DNA of 64,000 nucleotides. Origin: [Clostridium] celerecrescens 18A. GTDB taxonomy: Bacteria; Bacillota; Clostridia; Lachnospirales; Lachnospiraceae. Both the position numbers and the translations under genes were made by a program. The notes under the pieces are model-generated. The model was not told the origin of the DNA. It searched no databases and saw nothing but the letters and a program-made list of their open reading frames with translations. The stretch is from positions 4,762,001 through 4,826,000 of the forward strand of contig NZ_PGET01000001.1 in the NCBI RefSeq assembly GCF_002797975.1, written 5' to 3'. Below are positions 43,083-52,233 of the stretch, in pieces (the first letter of the stretch is position 1; every line of letters starts with the position of its first letter).

Positions 43083-43820
43083 ATGAATCAAATAATTATG
43101 TTAGATATAAATTTTCAATATCAGAATGAAACCCGGACATTTCACCCGGTTTTATTATTAAGCGCCAATGATGTGGTTCTCGTGGACTGCGGATATCCCG
43201 GTTTTCTGCCTTTATTAGAGGGTGAGATGAAATCAAAGGGGATTAATCCAGGTTCCTTAACTAAGGTATTGATCACTCATCATGACGACGACCACATGGG
43301 GGCTTTATTTGAAATAAAGGAAAAATATCCTGAGATAAAGGTCGTGGCAGGCCGCACGGAAAGCGGGTATATCACCGGTGAGAAAAAGTCGCTGCGCTTG
43401 TTACAGGCGGAAGAAATGTTGAATGTAATGCCGGAAGAGCAAAAGCCTTTTGGAATTCAATTCTGTGAATCCTTAAGAAAAGTTAAACCTGTATCCGTTG
43501 ACATAGAGGTTAAGGACGGGGAACATTTTGACTGGGCCGGCGGCTGTGAGATCATAGATACACCGGGACATATGCCGGGGCATATTTCCTTATATCTAAG
43601 GGAAAGCAGCTCCGTTATCACAGGAGATGCCGCAGTTATTGAGGGCAATCAACTGGTCATCGCAAATCCGCAGTATACCCTGGATATGGAGGCGGCAAAA
43701 GCTTCCCTTCATAAACTGATATCTCTGGATGCTGACCGCTATTATTGCTATCATGGAGGGATTTTTGAAAACTTTACAGACTTAGCATTTAGAACAAATA
43801 GTATTGATGAATTTTTATAG
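43083..43820 (+). CDS. Metallo-beta-lactamase-fold hydrolase
   Basis: This hydrolase has 245 residues. The zinc-binding motif is LITHHDDDHMGAL (HxHxDH variant with Asp in the second position; residues about 66-76), then DTPGHMPGHISLY (His) and ITGDAAVIEGN (the bridging Asp) and a C-terminal YYCYHGG (His). The pattern is intact, so it is probably active. The substrate is unknown (such proteins hydrolyse thioesters, lactones or phosphodiesters). It is probably expressed alone; a ribosome site GAGG is present. Confidence 0.82.
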   Translation: MNQIIMLDINFQYQNETRTFHPVLLLSANDVVLVDCGYPGFLPLLEGEMKSKGINPGSLTKVLITHHDDDHMGALFEIKEKYPEIKVVAGRTESGYITGEKKSLRLLQAEEMLNVMPEEQKPFGIQFCESLRKVKPVSVDIEVKDGEHFDWAGGCEIIDTPGHMPGHISLYLRESSSVITGDAAVIEGNQLVIANPQYTLDMEAAKASLHKLISLDADRYYCYHGGIFENFTDLAFRTNSIDEFL

Positions 43821-43830
43821 AGGAGCAAAA

Positions 43831-44007
43831 ATGAACAGAACCCTGTTTTATAACCGTGAGGCATAATGGTATGTCTTCGGCGGATATTTGATTTTACCAG
43901 CATTTGTTGATTTCCACACCCACCCTGAAGCACTGTCTTATTAATTACTGAAAGCCGGATCATTGTACGGTAGGAAAGGTTTTTTGGGGGATGTGATCCC
44001 AGTATAA
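43831..44007 (+). pseudogene. Possible remnant of an amidohydrolase gene
   Basis: Frame +1 from ATG 43831 (with AGGAGC upstream) reads MNRTLFYNREA, TAA at 43864, then WYVFGGYLILPAFVDFHTHPEALSY, TAA at 43942, and continues to a TAA at 44005. The LPxFVDFHTHPE segment resembles the first zinc motif of amidohydrolases. With two stops it cannot be functional. The similarity is short, so chance is possible. Confidence 0.35.
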
Positions 44008-44028
44008 AACAGACCATTATAGGTAAGG

Positions 44029-44075
44029 GCTGCGTTTATTGGTGGTAATTATAACCAGTAAACGCGGCCTCTTTT
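44029..44075 (+). terminator. Terminator hairpin
   Basis: A 15-bp stem with two G-U pairs (GCTGCGTTTATTGGT at 44029-44043 with the complement at 44054-44068) and CTCTTTTCG after it. It probably ends the metallo-hydrolase transcript. Confidence 0.7.
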
Positions 44076-44249
44076 CGTATAGAAGCTGGAAATAATGAGG
44101 TGTTACAGAAATAACATAAATATGCATTTTTAATGTATGACATGTTACTATATGTTGAAATATGTCGGTTTTTGTGGTAAATTATAGGAAATTAAAATAT
44201 TGAAACAGAATATTTTATATGAAAAAAAGCTGGATTAAATGGGGCATAG

Positions 44250-44504
44250 AGAGCATTCAAAAGGCAGCTTGAGCAAAAATTCCATTCCCCTTTGACCATT
44301 GTAGAGGTTCCAACCGGTTTTGGATAGACGAAGGCTGTCAGGTAATAACTAAAGGAAAAACGTTCTAAAGGTGCCTGTGAATAATGGCACACCTGTCTGG
44401 GAGAGTCTGTTCCTGTGGCGTGGATGGGAATCTCTAGGTTGTTCCTCTTGCCCAGGATTCTGCCGGGAGATCTGACAGAAAGCTCAAATATACTGCATAA
44501 ATGA
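44250..44504 (+). pseudogene. N-terminal remnant of a LuxR/MalT-type ATP-dependent regulator
   Basis: One frame keeps protein-like sequence despite TAG at 44325, TAATAA at 44343 and TAA at 44382. It reads QLEQKFHSPLTIVEVPTGFG, stop, TKAVR, then WHTCLGESVPVAWMGISRLF. This matches the start of MalT-like LuxR regulators, where a Walker A GFGKTTAVR follows VEAPTG; the Walker Lys is now a stop. The rest of the gene (over 700 residues) is gone. A promoter-like TTGAAATATGTC stretch at 44155 precedes it. The 43.8-44.67 kb stretch otherwise holds no gene. Confidence 0.6.
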
Positions 44505-44514
44505 GTTTGTGGAA

Positions 44515-44558
44515 AAAAATAATCTGCTGTATTCTATATTCATAGCAGATTATTTTTG
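44515..44558. terminator. Terminator before the GGDEF-EAL gene
   Basis: A perfect 11-bp stem, AATAATCTGCT (44518-44528) with AGCAGATTATT (44544-44554), flanked by A-run and T-run, so it can work in both directions. Confidence 0.75.
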
Positions 44559-44668
44559 TATACTCCTATGGTAAATTGCATTTCTATAATTCAAAGTATA
44601 CAGCTAATTAAAGACAATCAATGAAATAACTGGTTATGGAGAGACAAACCAGTACCGAGGTGGCAGTA

Positions 44669-47215
44669 ATGAGAAATAAGTATTCCAGAAATATAGCCGT
44701 ACAGACGGTCATTATGCTTATCATTTTCATGACGATTGTTTTCGTTCTTTTGCGTTCCCAGAAGTCAGAAGACAATTATGTTCTTTCAAGCATTGGACAA
44801 TCTGTGTCCTATTCTGTTCAGCAGCATATTGCCATAACAGAGGGCGTATTAACCTCCCTTGCTTATAATTATGACATTGATGATGAAATCGATAAGCATA
44901 AATTTAATATTTTATCATCCAAATATATGGAGGACAACCCGGACATCCTATATATCCAGCATAAAGATAAGAATACGATCACTGATATGGTATATCCTGA
45001 TGCCTATGATTATACCATTGGCACCTCCTTGCTTGGACGTCCGGAGGTGGAGGAAGCCTTTGAAAAGTCTATTAAAAACAGGATTATAACGGTCAATGAC
45101 CCCTTTATCCTGAAGGGGACCCAGAATTTGATGGGGCTGGTCATACGGTATCCTCTTTATAAGGACGATCAGTTTAACGGATTTTTTGTTGTGGTTTTTA
45201 ACTTTAATACCTATATGGACAGGGTGATCAGAGAGGCGGTACCGAATTCCTACCACATCAGTATCTATAATAATAAAGGTGGGCTCATCTGGGGGGATTC
45301 CCCCTGGATGGACAGAAATTCCTACATAGTCCAGATCCCGGTCATGGATACTTACTGGACAATGAAACTGTCAAAGGAAGGAAACAGCATCAATACCAAC
45401 GGAGCGGTCATAGGGTTTATCTCGGTGCTGGTGCTGTTCCTTATGGGAGTACTCATCTATGTGCAGATGGGGCTCTTTAAAAAGGATGAAAATATCCAGC
45501 ATCTTGCCAATCTTCACAAGGAACTGGAAAGGCTGAAGGAAAGCTACACCCTGGCTCTTGACAGCGCGAATGATGCACTCTGGGAATGGAATCTCATAAC
45601 CGATGAGATTATTACTTCCGATAAATGGATCGATATTACCGGAAATGCCCCGAAAGGACATGGACTCCGTGGGATATTACAGGAAGAAACCATCCATCAG
45701 GAGGATTATCAGGCAGTACTGGCTGAATTTGACTCTTGCTTAAAGGGAGAGGCCCGGGAGTTTCACCGGGAGTACCGCATTAAAAATAAGGATGGCAGCT
45801 ATACCTGGGTCTTAAATAAGGGAAAGGTTTATTTTGACGGTGAGGGCCTTCCTGGCAAGCTTGCAGGTGCGGTGTCCAATATTGAAGAACGGAAGCATAG
45901 GGAATCAAAGATGGAATACATGGCATTTTATGATATGCTGACAGGATTGCCTAATAAGGTGCAGTTTATGGGAACCCTTGAGGATACGTTAAGATGTATT
46001 GGAGAGGGGGTATGCAGATATTCCATCCTTATGATTGATCTGGATAATTTCAAGATCCACAATGATTTACTTGGGCTTGATTTCTGCGACCAGCTGCTTA
46101 AGCTGGTAGGTAACCGGCTGACGCAGATCCTGGGGCAGGAAAATATGGTAGCAAGATTCGGCGGGGATGAGTTTTTAATTCTTATCAGGAATCACCAGGA
46201 CGTCAAAGAGGTGGAAAAGATCTGCCAGAATATTCTTAGCATCTTTGACTCTCCCTTCGTGCTTATGGAAAAGTCCGTTTACTTATCTGTCAGTATTGGT
46301 GTTGTCCATGGTCTTGAAGCCGGACAGACAGCAAATAATGTACTTCGGAACGCCGATACGGCTCTTAACAAGGCGAAGGAAAGCGGAAAAAACCAGTACT
46401 GCATCTACGATGCACAGATGCATGATGAAATTATCAGAAAATCCAATGTGGAGGAATGTATCAGGGAAGCTCTGGCAAAAGATAATCTTCTCATTTATTA
46501 TCAGCTGCAGCAGGATTTATCAAAGGATGATATAAGAGGAGTGGAGGCTCTGGCAAGGCTTAATTCGGAAAAACTGGGTATGATCCTGCCCCTTGAGTTC
46601 ATAGAGGTAGCCGAATATACGGGATTAATTATCCCCCTTGGCAGCTGGATATTAAAAAATGCCTGTAAACAGGGAAAAGCCTGGATTGACAGCGGCTGTA
46701 AAATCGGAAGACTGTCCGTAAATATCTCTGTACATCAGCTGCGCCATGAGAATTTCTATGATCAGGTTGAGATGATTCTAAAGGAAACACAGTTTCCGGT
46801 AAACCAGCTGGAGCTTGAAATTACGGAAAGTATCCTCTTAGAACTTTCCCAGGACAATATCGAAATCCTTAAAAAATTGCGGTCCCTTGGGGTCAGTATT
46901 GCGCTGGATGACTTTGGTACAGGGTATTCCTCCCTTAATTACTTAACGGTTCTTCCCATTGATATATTAAAAATTGACAAGTCATTTTTAAAAAGAGCCC
47001 TTGAAAGAGAGACAGAGCATCAGGTAATAAAAAGCATTACAGAGCTGGCCCATAGCCTGAACTTAAAGGTGGTATGTGAAGGAGTGGAATTAGCGGAACA
47101 AAAAGAGATTCTTAAGGAGATGGGATGCGATTATATCCAGGGGTATTATTTTGCTAAGCCTGGTGATGCAGAAAGTATTGGAACGTGGTTTCGAAAAGGA
47201 CCATCAGCCACTTAG
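44669..47215 (+). CDS. Membrane-bound GGDEF-EAL protein with CACHE-like sensor and PAS
   Basis: This cyclic-di-GMP enzyme has about 848 residues. TM1 (about 9-30) and TM2 (about 250-275) enclose a CACHE-like extracellular domain. A PAS domain (about 295-420; WEWNLITDEIITSDKW, HREYRIKNKDGSYTWV) follows. The GGDEF domain has an intact RFGGDEFLILI, so cyclase activity is likely. The EAL domain has GVEALARL, DDFGTGYSSLNYL and ELEITES, the metal and catalytic residues, so phosphodiesterase activity is also likely. I chose ATG 44669 (GAGGTGG upstream) rather than 44636. The net direction is unknown. Confidence 0.88.
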   Translation: MRNKYSRNIAVQTVIMLIIFMTIVFVLLRSQKSEDNYVLSSIGQSVSYSVQQHIAITEGVLTSLAYNYDIDDEIDKHKFNILSSKYMEDNPDILYIQHKDKNTITDMVYPDAYDYTIGTSLLGRPEVEEAFEKSIKNRIITVNDPFILKGTQNLMGLVIRYPLYKDDQFNGFFVVVFNFNTYMDRVIREAVPNSYHISIYNNKGGLIWGDSPWMDRNSYIVQIPVMDTYWTMKLSKEGNSINTNGAVIGFISVLVLFLMGVLIYVQMGLFKKDENIQHLANLHKELERLKESYTLALDSANDALWEWNLITDEIITSDKWIDITGNAPKGHGLRGILQEETIHQEDYQAVLAEFDSCLKGEAREFHREYRIKNKDGSYTWVLNKGKVYFDGEGLPGKLAGAVSNIEERKHRESKMEYMAFYDMLTGLPNKVQFMGTLEDTLRCIGEGVCRYSILMIDLDNFKIHNDLLGLDFCDQLLKLVGNRLTQILGQENMVARFGGDEFLILIRNHQDVKEVEKICQNILSIFDSPFVLMEKSVYLSVSIGVVHGLEAGQTANNVLRNADTALNKAKESGKNQYCIYDAQMHDEIIRKSNVEECIREALAKDNLLIYYQLQQDLSKDDIRGVEALARLNSEKLGMILPLEFIEVAEYTGLIIPLGSWILKNACKQGKAWIDSGCKIGRLSVNISVHQLRHENFYDQVEMILKETQFPVNQLELEITESILLELSQDNIEILKKLRSLGVSIALDDFGTGYSSLNYLTVLPIDILKIDKSFLKRALERETEHQVIKSITELAHSLNLKVVCEGVELAEQKEILKEMGCDYIQGYYFAKPGDAESIGTWFRKGPSAT

Positions 47216-47322
47216 GAAGAGCAGATAAAAGAGCATGAGCAGAATCCGGCTAAGAAGTAAGGGGAGGAAGAGGGCAAGGCAGATACTAACTGAAAACATA
47301 AACCTGATTAAAATAGGTTTTG

Positions 47323-47345
47323 AGGGGCCGGAAGGCCCCTTTTTC
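47323..47345 (+). terminator. Terminator after GGDEF-EAL gene
   Basis: AGGGGCC (47323-47329) and GGCCCCT (47334-47340) form a strong stem with GGAA loop and T-run. Confidence 0.88.
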
Positions 47346-47572
47346 TTGCTTATGACGGGAACTGCCTAAGTGATTTCGTCAGATTTCGCAGAAAAATGCA
47401 AAATACTACAGTACATGGTATGAAAAAATAGATTTATCCTATAAAATATTAAAATGGGAAAAGTTCATCGATTGTTGTCCAAAGATAAAGGACGATTAAG
47501 TACTAAGGCGGGACATTTTAACGTATCTAAAAATATCAGCAGTATGCAGCAGCGATACATAGATGAAGCAGG

Positions 47573-47603
47573 TTGAAAATTTTTAATTGTTTTAAATTAT
47601 AAT
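47573..47603 (+). promoter_or_regulatory. Promoter candidate for the next GGDEF gene
   Basis: TTGAAA (47573-47578), a 19-bp spacer and TATAAT (47598-47603). The spacer is long, so confidence is modest. The rest of 47346-47572 shows nothing recognisable. Confidence 0.4.
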
Positions 47604-47628
47604 ATACATGATACCTGGAGGTGGGAAC

Positions 47629-49293
47629 GTGGGATTTGAATGTTTTGGGTTTCATACAGATAAAGAAAACTTAGATGACATGTACATCAGGGCAGTGCAG
47701 GAAGAGTATACAAAGATCGATGAAAGCTGGCTTAAGCTTCATTATAAGACCTCCGTTGTCCTGGTTATTTTTTCTTTATTGGTCGAGATTGCTATGGGTG
47801 TGATCCTGGTCAATTCGGATATGCTGTCAACAACGGTATACAAATATTTCATAAAATTTTTGATTATTCCCAGCGGAGTAAACTTCACTTGTATTGCAAT
47901 CGAATCCCTGATCATGAAATCAAAACGTTTTTCCCGGAAACTTAAAATTTATGCTGTTTCACTTCTCTTTGTGGGGATCGGTTTCATTCTTTTTACGGTG
48001 CACAACACATTCACAGCAACTTACTATATTTTTGCAATTGCCATCATGCTGACTGCAATTTATGCGGACTATCGCGTGACCTGGGCTGCGGCTCTGATGA
48101 GCATTGCTTCTATTATGATTTCCGAACTTTTCTTGAAATGGGATACAGATAAGATCAGTATTTTTGAAAATACTCACCGATTGGGGGATTTTTTGATTTC
48201 GCTTTTCGTATTAATTGCTTTTTCCATTGCCTGTATGGCTGTGATCCGGTTTGAACGCAGAAAAAACAATGCTGCCATACATAAGGAGATAGAAAGGCAG
48301 CTCTTACAGCAGAGCGTCGATATGGATGAAATGACCGGAATATATAACCGGAAGGCATTTCGGGATAGAATGAAATATATGGAAGATTCGGCATCTGATC
48401 AGAGCTATATTCTCGCGATTGTAGATGTAGATAAATTTAAAAATATAAATGATACATGGGGACATCTCGTGGGAGACCGCTGCCTGATAGAATTTGCTGA
48501 AATCTTAAAAGAATTTCATGAGGATATGACTGCCTTTCGTTACGGCGGCGATGAGTTCTGCCTATTGTTCCATGATAAAAGTATGGAAGAAGCGGAAGCC
48601 GTCTGCGGGGAGATCAAGGCCAGGGTGAATCGCCTGATTTTTGAGGACTATCCCCAGCTGATGCTGACGGCAAGCTTCGGGCTTGCGGCAATATCAGACC
48701 AGTTTGATACGGTAAGGCTTTTTATTCATGCCGACTCCGCCCTGTACGAAGCAAAAAGGGTTCGCAATGCTATCCGTGTCTGTTCGCTTTCTGCAACTGG
48801 GGCAGAGGCAATATTTAAATCCAATAGAAAAAGCCAGGAGGTTTCAGAAATGAAGGAATACGAAGCTCTTCTGGATAAAATAAAAATTTTCGAAAAGACA
48901 TATGATGTCATGCGGATTGTAGATCCTTTGAAAAAGAGGGTGGTTGAAGTCAGAGATAATGAATGTTTAACGTCAGATACCACATGTCATAATTACTGGG
49001 AAACAGGTCGTTTATGTGATAACTGTATTTCTATGAGAGCCTTTCACGAGGATGATACTTTCTTTAAAGTGGAATATAAAAATAACAATGTTTTTATGAT
49101 CACAGCAGTTCCTGTAAAGGTGAAAGGTATTTCCTTGGTGGTGGAACTGCTGAAAAACATTTCAAACAGCATGCTATTCGAAGAAAAGGATGCTGACAGA
49201 GACGTTAAGATTTTAACAATAGCTGACTTTATCAGCCAGGCAGCAGTAAAGGATACCCTGACTCAGCAGTACAACAGCAAAGGGAGTGATTAG
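47629..49293 (+). CDS. Multi-pass membrane GGDEF protein with C-terminal Cys-rich PAS-like domain
   Basis: This predicted diguanylate cyclase has about 554 residues. Six hydrophobic segments span about residues 35-210. The GGDEF domain (about 230-390) has MDEMTGIYNRKAF and RYGGDEFCLLF, intact. The last 150 residues form a PAS-like domain with TTCHNYWETGRLCDNCISMRA, whose Cys pattern suggests a metal or redox sensor. A domain downstream of GGDEF is unusual. The start is GTG at 47629 because GGAGGTGG is 4-11 bases before it; an ATG at 47608 lies before the ribosome site. Confidence 0.84.
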   Translation: MGFECFGFHTDKENLDDMYIRAVQEEYTKIDESWLKLHYKTSVVLVIFSLLVEIAMGVILVNSDMLSTTVYKYFIKFLIIPSGVNFTCIAIESLIMKSKRFSRKLKIYAVSLLFVGIGFILFTVHNTFTATYYIFAIAIMLTAIYADYRVTWAAALMSIASIMISELFLKWDTDKISIFENTHRLGDFLISLFVLIAFSIACMAVIRFERRKNNAAIHKEIERQLLQQSVDMDEMTGIYNRKAFRDRMKYMEDSASDQSYILAIVDVDKFKNINDTWGHLVGDRCLIEFAEILKEFHEDMTAFRYGGDEFCLLFHDKSMEEAEAVCGEIKARVNRLIFEDYPQLMLTASFGLAAISDQFDTVRLFIHADSALYEAKRVRNAIRVCSLSATGAEAIFKSNRKSQEVSEMKEYEALLDKIKIFEKTYDVMRIVDPLKKRVVEVRDNECLTSDTTCHNYWETGRLCDNCISMRAFHEDDTFFKVEYKNNNVFMITAVPVKVKGISLVVELLKNISNSMLFEEKDADRDVKILTIADFISQAAVKDTLTQQYNSKGSD

Positions 49294-49345
49294 GCAGACC
49301 GCTCAAATAGGAAAAGCTGCCTGCCATAAGGGAAGCATATATTAT

Positions 49346-51517
49346 TTATACAGAGAAATGGTTATGTTGGAGGAAATCGTCAAGCATGAGCTTTTCGATT
49401 CCCGCCAAAATAGCGATTCCTATTCCATGGGGGTCGTTGAAACGCCATCCAAGCTGCTGGTAATAAGAGCGGCTGAAGGAGCAGCCGGAGCCCTGGCAGA
49501 CACCGTAAAGGTCGCCCTTCCGGTTGATTACCCTTTGCTTCATTCCTTTCCATGCCCGCTGAATGGATAAAACGCTTTCCCGGCATAGCTCTGAACTTAA
49601 AATCCCCAGGCGGATTCCCCTGGAAAGAGCGCAGATGAACATGGAAGTAGAGGAAGCCTCTTCATAAGTGGAAGGGTCATCCAGTATCTGATGCCACAGG
49701 CCGTTTTCATCCTGTACCTGCAAAATGCCTTCCGCCATCTCATGGAAGAATCCAGCTACAGCCTTATATTCCGGGTGATCTTCAGGGAGAACCAGAAGCA
49801 GCTCTGATAAGGCCAGAACGACCCAGCCGTTTCCTCGGCTCCAGGGGATTTTATTCATTTTCTTATATTCCAGATCCACAATATGGGACATCAGATTTTG
49901 ACCTGGCATAAAGAAGTACTGCTTGAATAACTTTGCCTGGCGGCAAGCTTCTGTTAAGTATTCCTCTTTTCCGCTTAACTGGTAGTAACGGCATAAAAAC
50001 GGGATGCTCATGTACATATCATCGATCCACATGGTGTTGTCGTTTCTGGAGAACACCTGATCCTTTTCCCTTCGCTGGCGGTTTTTCATAAAATCAGCGA
50101 TCACATCCGCCAGGGCATGGGCTTCTTCCGAGGGACACCGCCGGTTGGCTTCCAGCAGAAAGGAGCCAAAGGAGCCGCAGTCATCCAACTCGCTCAGCCA
50201 GCAAAGCTGGGTATTTACTCCCGGATATCCGAATACCGATTTATCATAAATGGAATAATCATACACTGCCGCAGTCATCCGGGCATATTCCTGTACATAC
50301 TCCAGCCAGTCCGGACGGTGGAGATATTCACCCGCTTTTAACATGCCGTAAAGGGTTACGCCGCAGGGATAGGTCCATTTTCCGTATAATTCCTGCTCTG
50401 CGAAGATCCGCACAAAGGAATCCGGCAGATCTGCCTGCCAGTAGCAGGTGCCATTTGATCCGTAGAACACTTTATCCATGCCTGTCAATTGACTGATGGG
50501 TGGAATTTCCTTTTCAAAAAGACCGGTATAGATCCATTCACCCTCATATCCTTTTACCCCGGTGCAAAGAGGCAGGGTACCGCCGGCATCCTGAAATTCA
50601 ACTGCCAGACCTGTATCGTGACCTGCTTTCTTTTTGCAAATTAGTATTACCTCATATCTTCCTCTGGGCAGAGAGATTTCCTTTTCAAAGGCCCCTTCCA
50701 GCCATTCGAAGGAAAGATCCCCGTTGATATAGACCTTAAGCGGCTGACTGGAGCTGCCTTTGATCAGTACCTTGCCGGAATCCCCATGGAAGAAACTGCT
50801 TTTGGCAGCAACGGTTCCCTGACTGTCCAGACCGAAAATACGGGATAATGGACAGGGGGAGACGGGCGCCTCATATTCCTGCCTTGGAAACCAGGGGAGC
50901 CCCTCAAAAGAACCTTCAATCAGAGCATAGGTATCTGCTGTCTCCCGGCCAATTGGAGGGCTATAGACAAAACCTGCCTGTCCCTTTCTTTCGGCCAAAG
51001 GCGCCGTAAAATGGGAGGGCTGCCATTGGGGCTGTGCATGACGGAGAGAGAGGCCGAAACCGATTTCCGTTTTTTCGGTTTCCAGAAGAAAATGGTTAAG
51101 ACCTGCTTTAAGGGGAATGGAACATGTACAGCAGGATTTCAAGCCTTCCTGAGGGGGAAGAGAGTGAAATGCTTTTTCTCCATTTACCCATAATAAAGTC
51201 GGTCCGCAGCATTGGATCTGAAACTGGGAGACAGCTTGGCTGTGGCTGTATAAATCTCCTGCCCCATAGCAGACCTCTCCAACTGCGGCCTGGGGAAAGC
51301 GGCTGCCGAAATCGAATTGATACCAACCTTTTGTATTGCACGTAATGCCGGATGTGAAGTCCAGCCGGTACTGATAAGGCGCCTGGGGGTTATGCCCGAT
51401 AAAACGGCTGGCTAACAGTGCAATTACTTCACGATCCCGCTCTCCATATACGTGGAAGGCGCTTTCTTCCCAATGGAAGTAACTGCTGCCGCAGACTTTG
51501 TTACTTTCGTAATTCAT
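49346..51517 (-). CDS. GH105-type unsaturated uronyl hydrolase with long N-terminal extension
   Basis: This protein has about 723 residues, twice the usual GH88/GH105 length. The C-terminal (alpha/alpha)6 domain (about 370-720) has DNTMWIDDMYMSIPFL (catalytic Asp pair region), WSRGNGWVVLALSELL and a late GSFSRSYY/GWRFNDPHG segment, as in rhamnogalacturonyl hydrolases. The N-terminal part (1-340) looks beta-rich (YQFDFGSRFPQAAVGEV, LLWVNGEKAF, KVYINGDLSFEWLEG, two sandwich-like units) and may bind carbohydrate. No signal peptide, so it acts inside on imported oligosaccharides. I chose 51517 because AGGAGG precedes it. The 300 bases to the next gene hold no clear element. Confidence 0.83.
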   Translation of the reverse strand: MNYESNKVCGSSYFHWEESAFHVYGERDREVIALLASRFIGHNPQAPYQYRLDFTSGITCNTKGWYQFDFGSRFPQAAVGEVCYGAGDLYSHSQAVSQFQIQCCGPTLLWVNGEKAFHSLPPQEGLKSCCTCSIPLKAGLNHFLLETEKTEIGFGLSLRHAQPQWQPSHFTAPLAERKGQAGFVYSPPIGRETADTYALIEGSFEGLPWFPRQEYEAPVSPCPLSRIFGLDSQGTVAAKSSFFHGDSGKVLIKGSSSQPLKVYINGDLSFEWLEGAFEKEISLPRGRYEVILICKKKAGHDTGLAVEFQDAGGTLPLCTGVKGYEGEWIYTGLFEKEIPPISQLTGMDKVFYGSNGTCYWQADLPDSFVRIFAEQELYGKWTYPCGVTLYGMLKAGEYLHRPDWLEYVQEYARMTAAVYDYSIYDKSVFGYPGVNTQLCWLSELDDCGSFGSFLLEANRRCPSEEAHALADVIADFMKNRQRREKDQVFSRNDNTMWIDDMYMSIPFLCRYYQLSGKEEYLTEACRQAKLFKQYFFMPGQNLMSHIVDLEYKKMNKIPWSRGNGWVVLALSELLLVLPEDHPEYKAVAGFFHEMAEGILQVQDENGLWHQILDDPSTYEEASSTSMFICALSRGIRLGILSSELCRESVLSIQRAWKGMKQRVINRKGDLYGVCQGSGCSFSRSYYQQLGWRFNDPHGIGIAILAGIEKLMLDDFLQHNHFSV

Positions 51518-51817
51518 AAGGGGTTCCTCCTGTAAAGAATTTCGTTCCATATAAAGTTTTCTGAATCCTATATTTATATTATAATAGATTAAAGTATTAT
51601 AAATCTTATGTAATCGAGACTTTTTTTGATAAAATCATACTTTTGGCTACTTACATGAAGATTGGAATCCAACGAAAAAATGTTTTAAAATTGTCTTTAA
51701 CTATTATATAGAAAATGATAGAATAAACATGTCATTCTGGTATGATTAAGCACTGATATCCTTTTTGCACAGGCTAATATAAAATATGAAAAATTGATTA
51801 AAACAGGAGGAATTATT

Positions 51818-52183
51818 ATGAAGTTTTGCTGGAGCACTTTAAACGTCAGGAATTTAGAAGAATCAATCCAATTTTATGAGGAGATCATCGGTCTGAAGGT
51901 GACCAGAAGATTCCCAGCCGGTCCTGGTACTGAAATAGCATTTTTAGGTGAAGGGGAAACACAAATCGAATTTATATGCGGCGGAGACAGGGAAATTCAT
52001 GTAGGAGATGATATCAGCTGGGGGTTTGAAGTGGAATCCCTTGATCAGACCCTTTCTCTGGCAAAGGAAAAAGGCGTGGTTGTTTTGGGAGAGCCAATAC
52101 AGCCAAATCCCCACGTGAGGTTCGCCTTTATGAAAGATCCTAATGGCATGAGAATACAGCTTGTGGAAACCCTGGGGGAATGA
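51818..52183 (+). CDS. VOC-family protein
   Basis: This glyoxalase-fold protein has about 121 residues. It begins MKFCWSTLNVRNLEESIQFYEEIIGLKVTRRF, has ETQIEFICGG in the middle and VRFAFMKDPNGMRIQLVE at the end with the usual Glu ligand. The first ligand position is Ser/Thr (CWSTLNV) rather than His, so metal binding is uncertain. AGGAGG precedes ATG 51818. It overlaps or nearly touches the hydE transcript. Confidence 0.8.
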   Translation: MKFCWSTLNVRNLEESIQFYEEIIGLKVTRRFPAGPGTEIAFLGEGETQIEFICGGDREIHVGDDISWGFEVESLDQTLSLAKEKGVVVLGEPIQPNPHVRFAFMKDPNGMRIQLVETLGE

Positions 52184-52233
52184 ACGGAAAAAACCAGGCA
52201 GCAGCGGACACTACAGAACAAGGAGTAAAGAAA

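Noticed and set aside
47346..47572. Possible cyclic-di-GMP riboswitch upstream of a GGDEF gene
   Set aside because: No GEMM-like conserved core or tetraloop arrangement found by eye.
49286..49570. Open frame overlapping the end of the GH105-type gene on the other strand
   Set aside because: It is the antisense shadow of the GH105-type C-terminus with no conserved motif.
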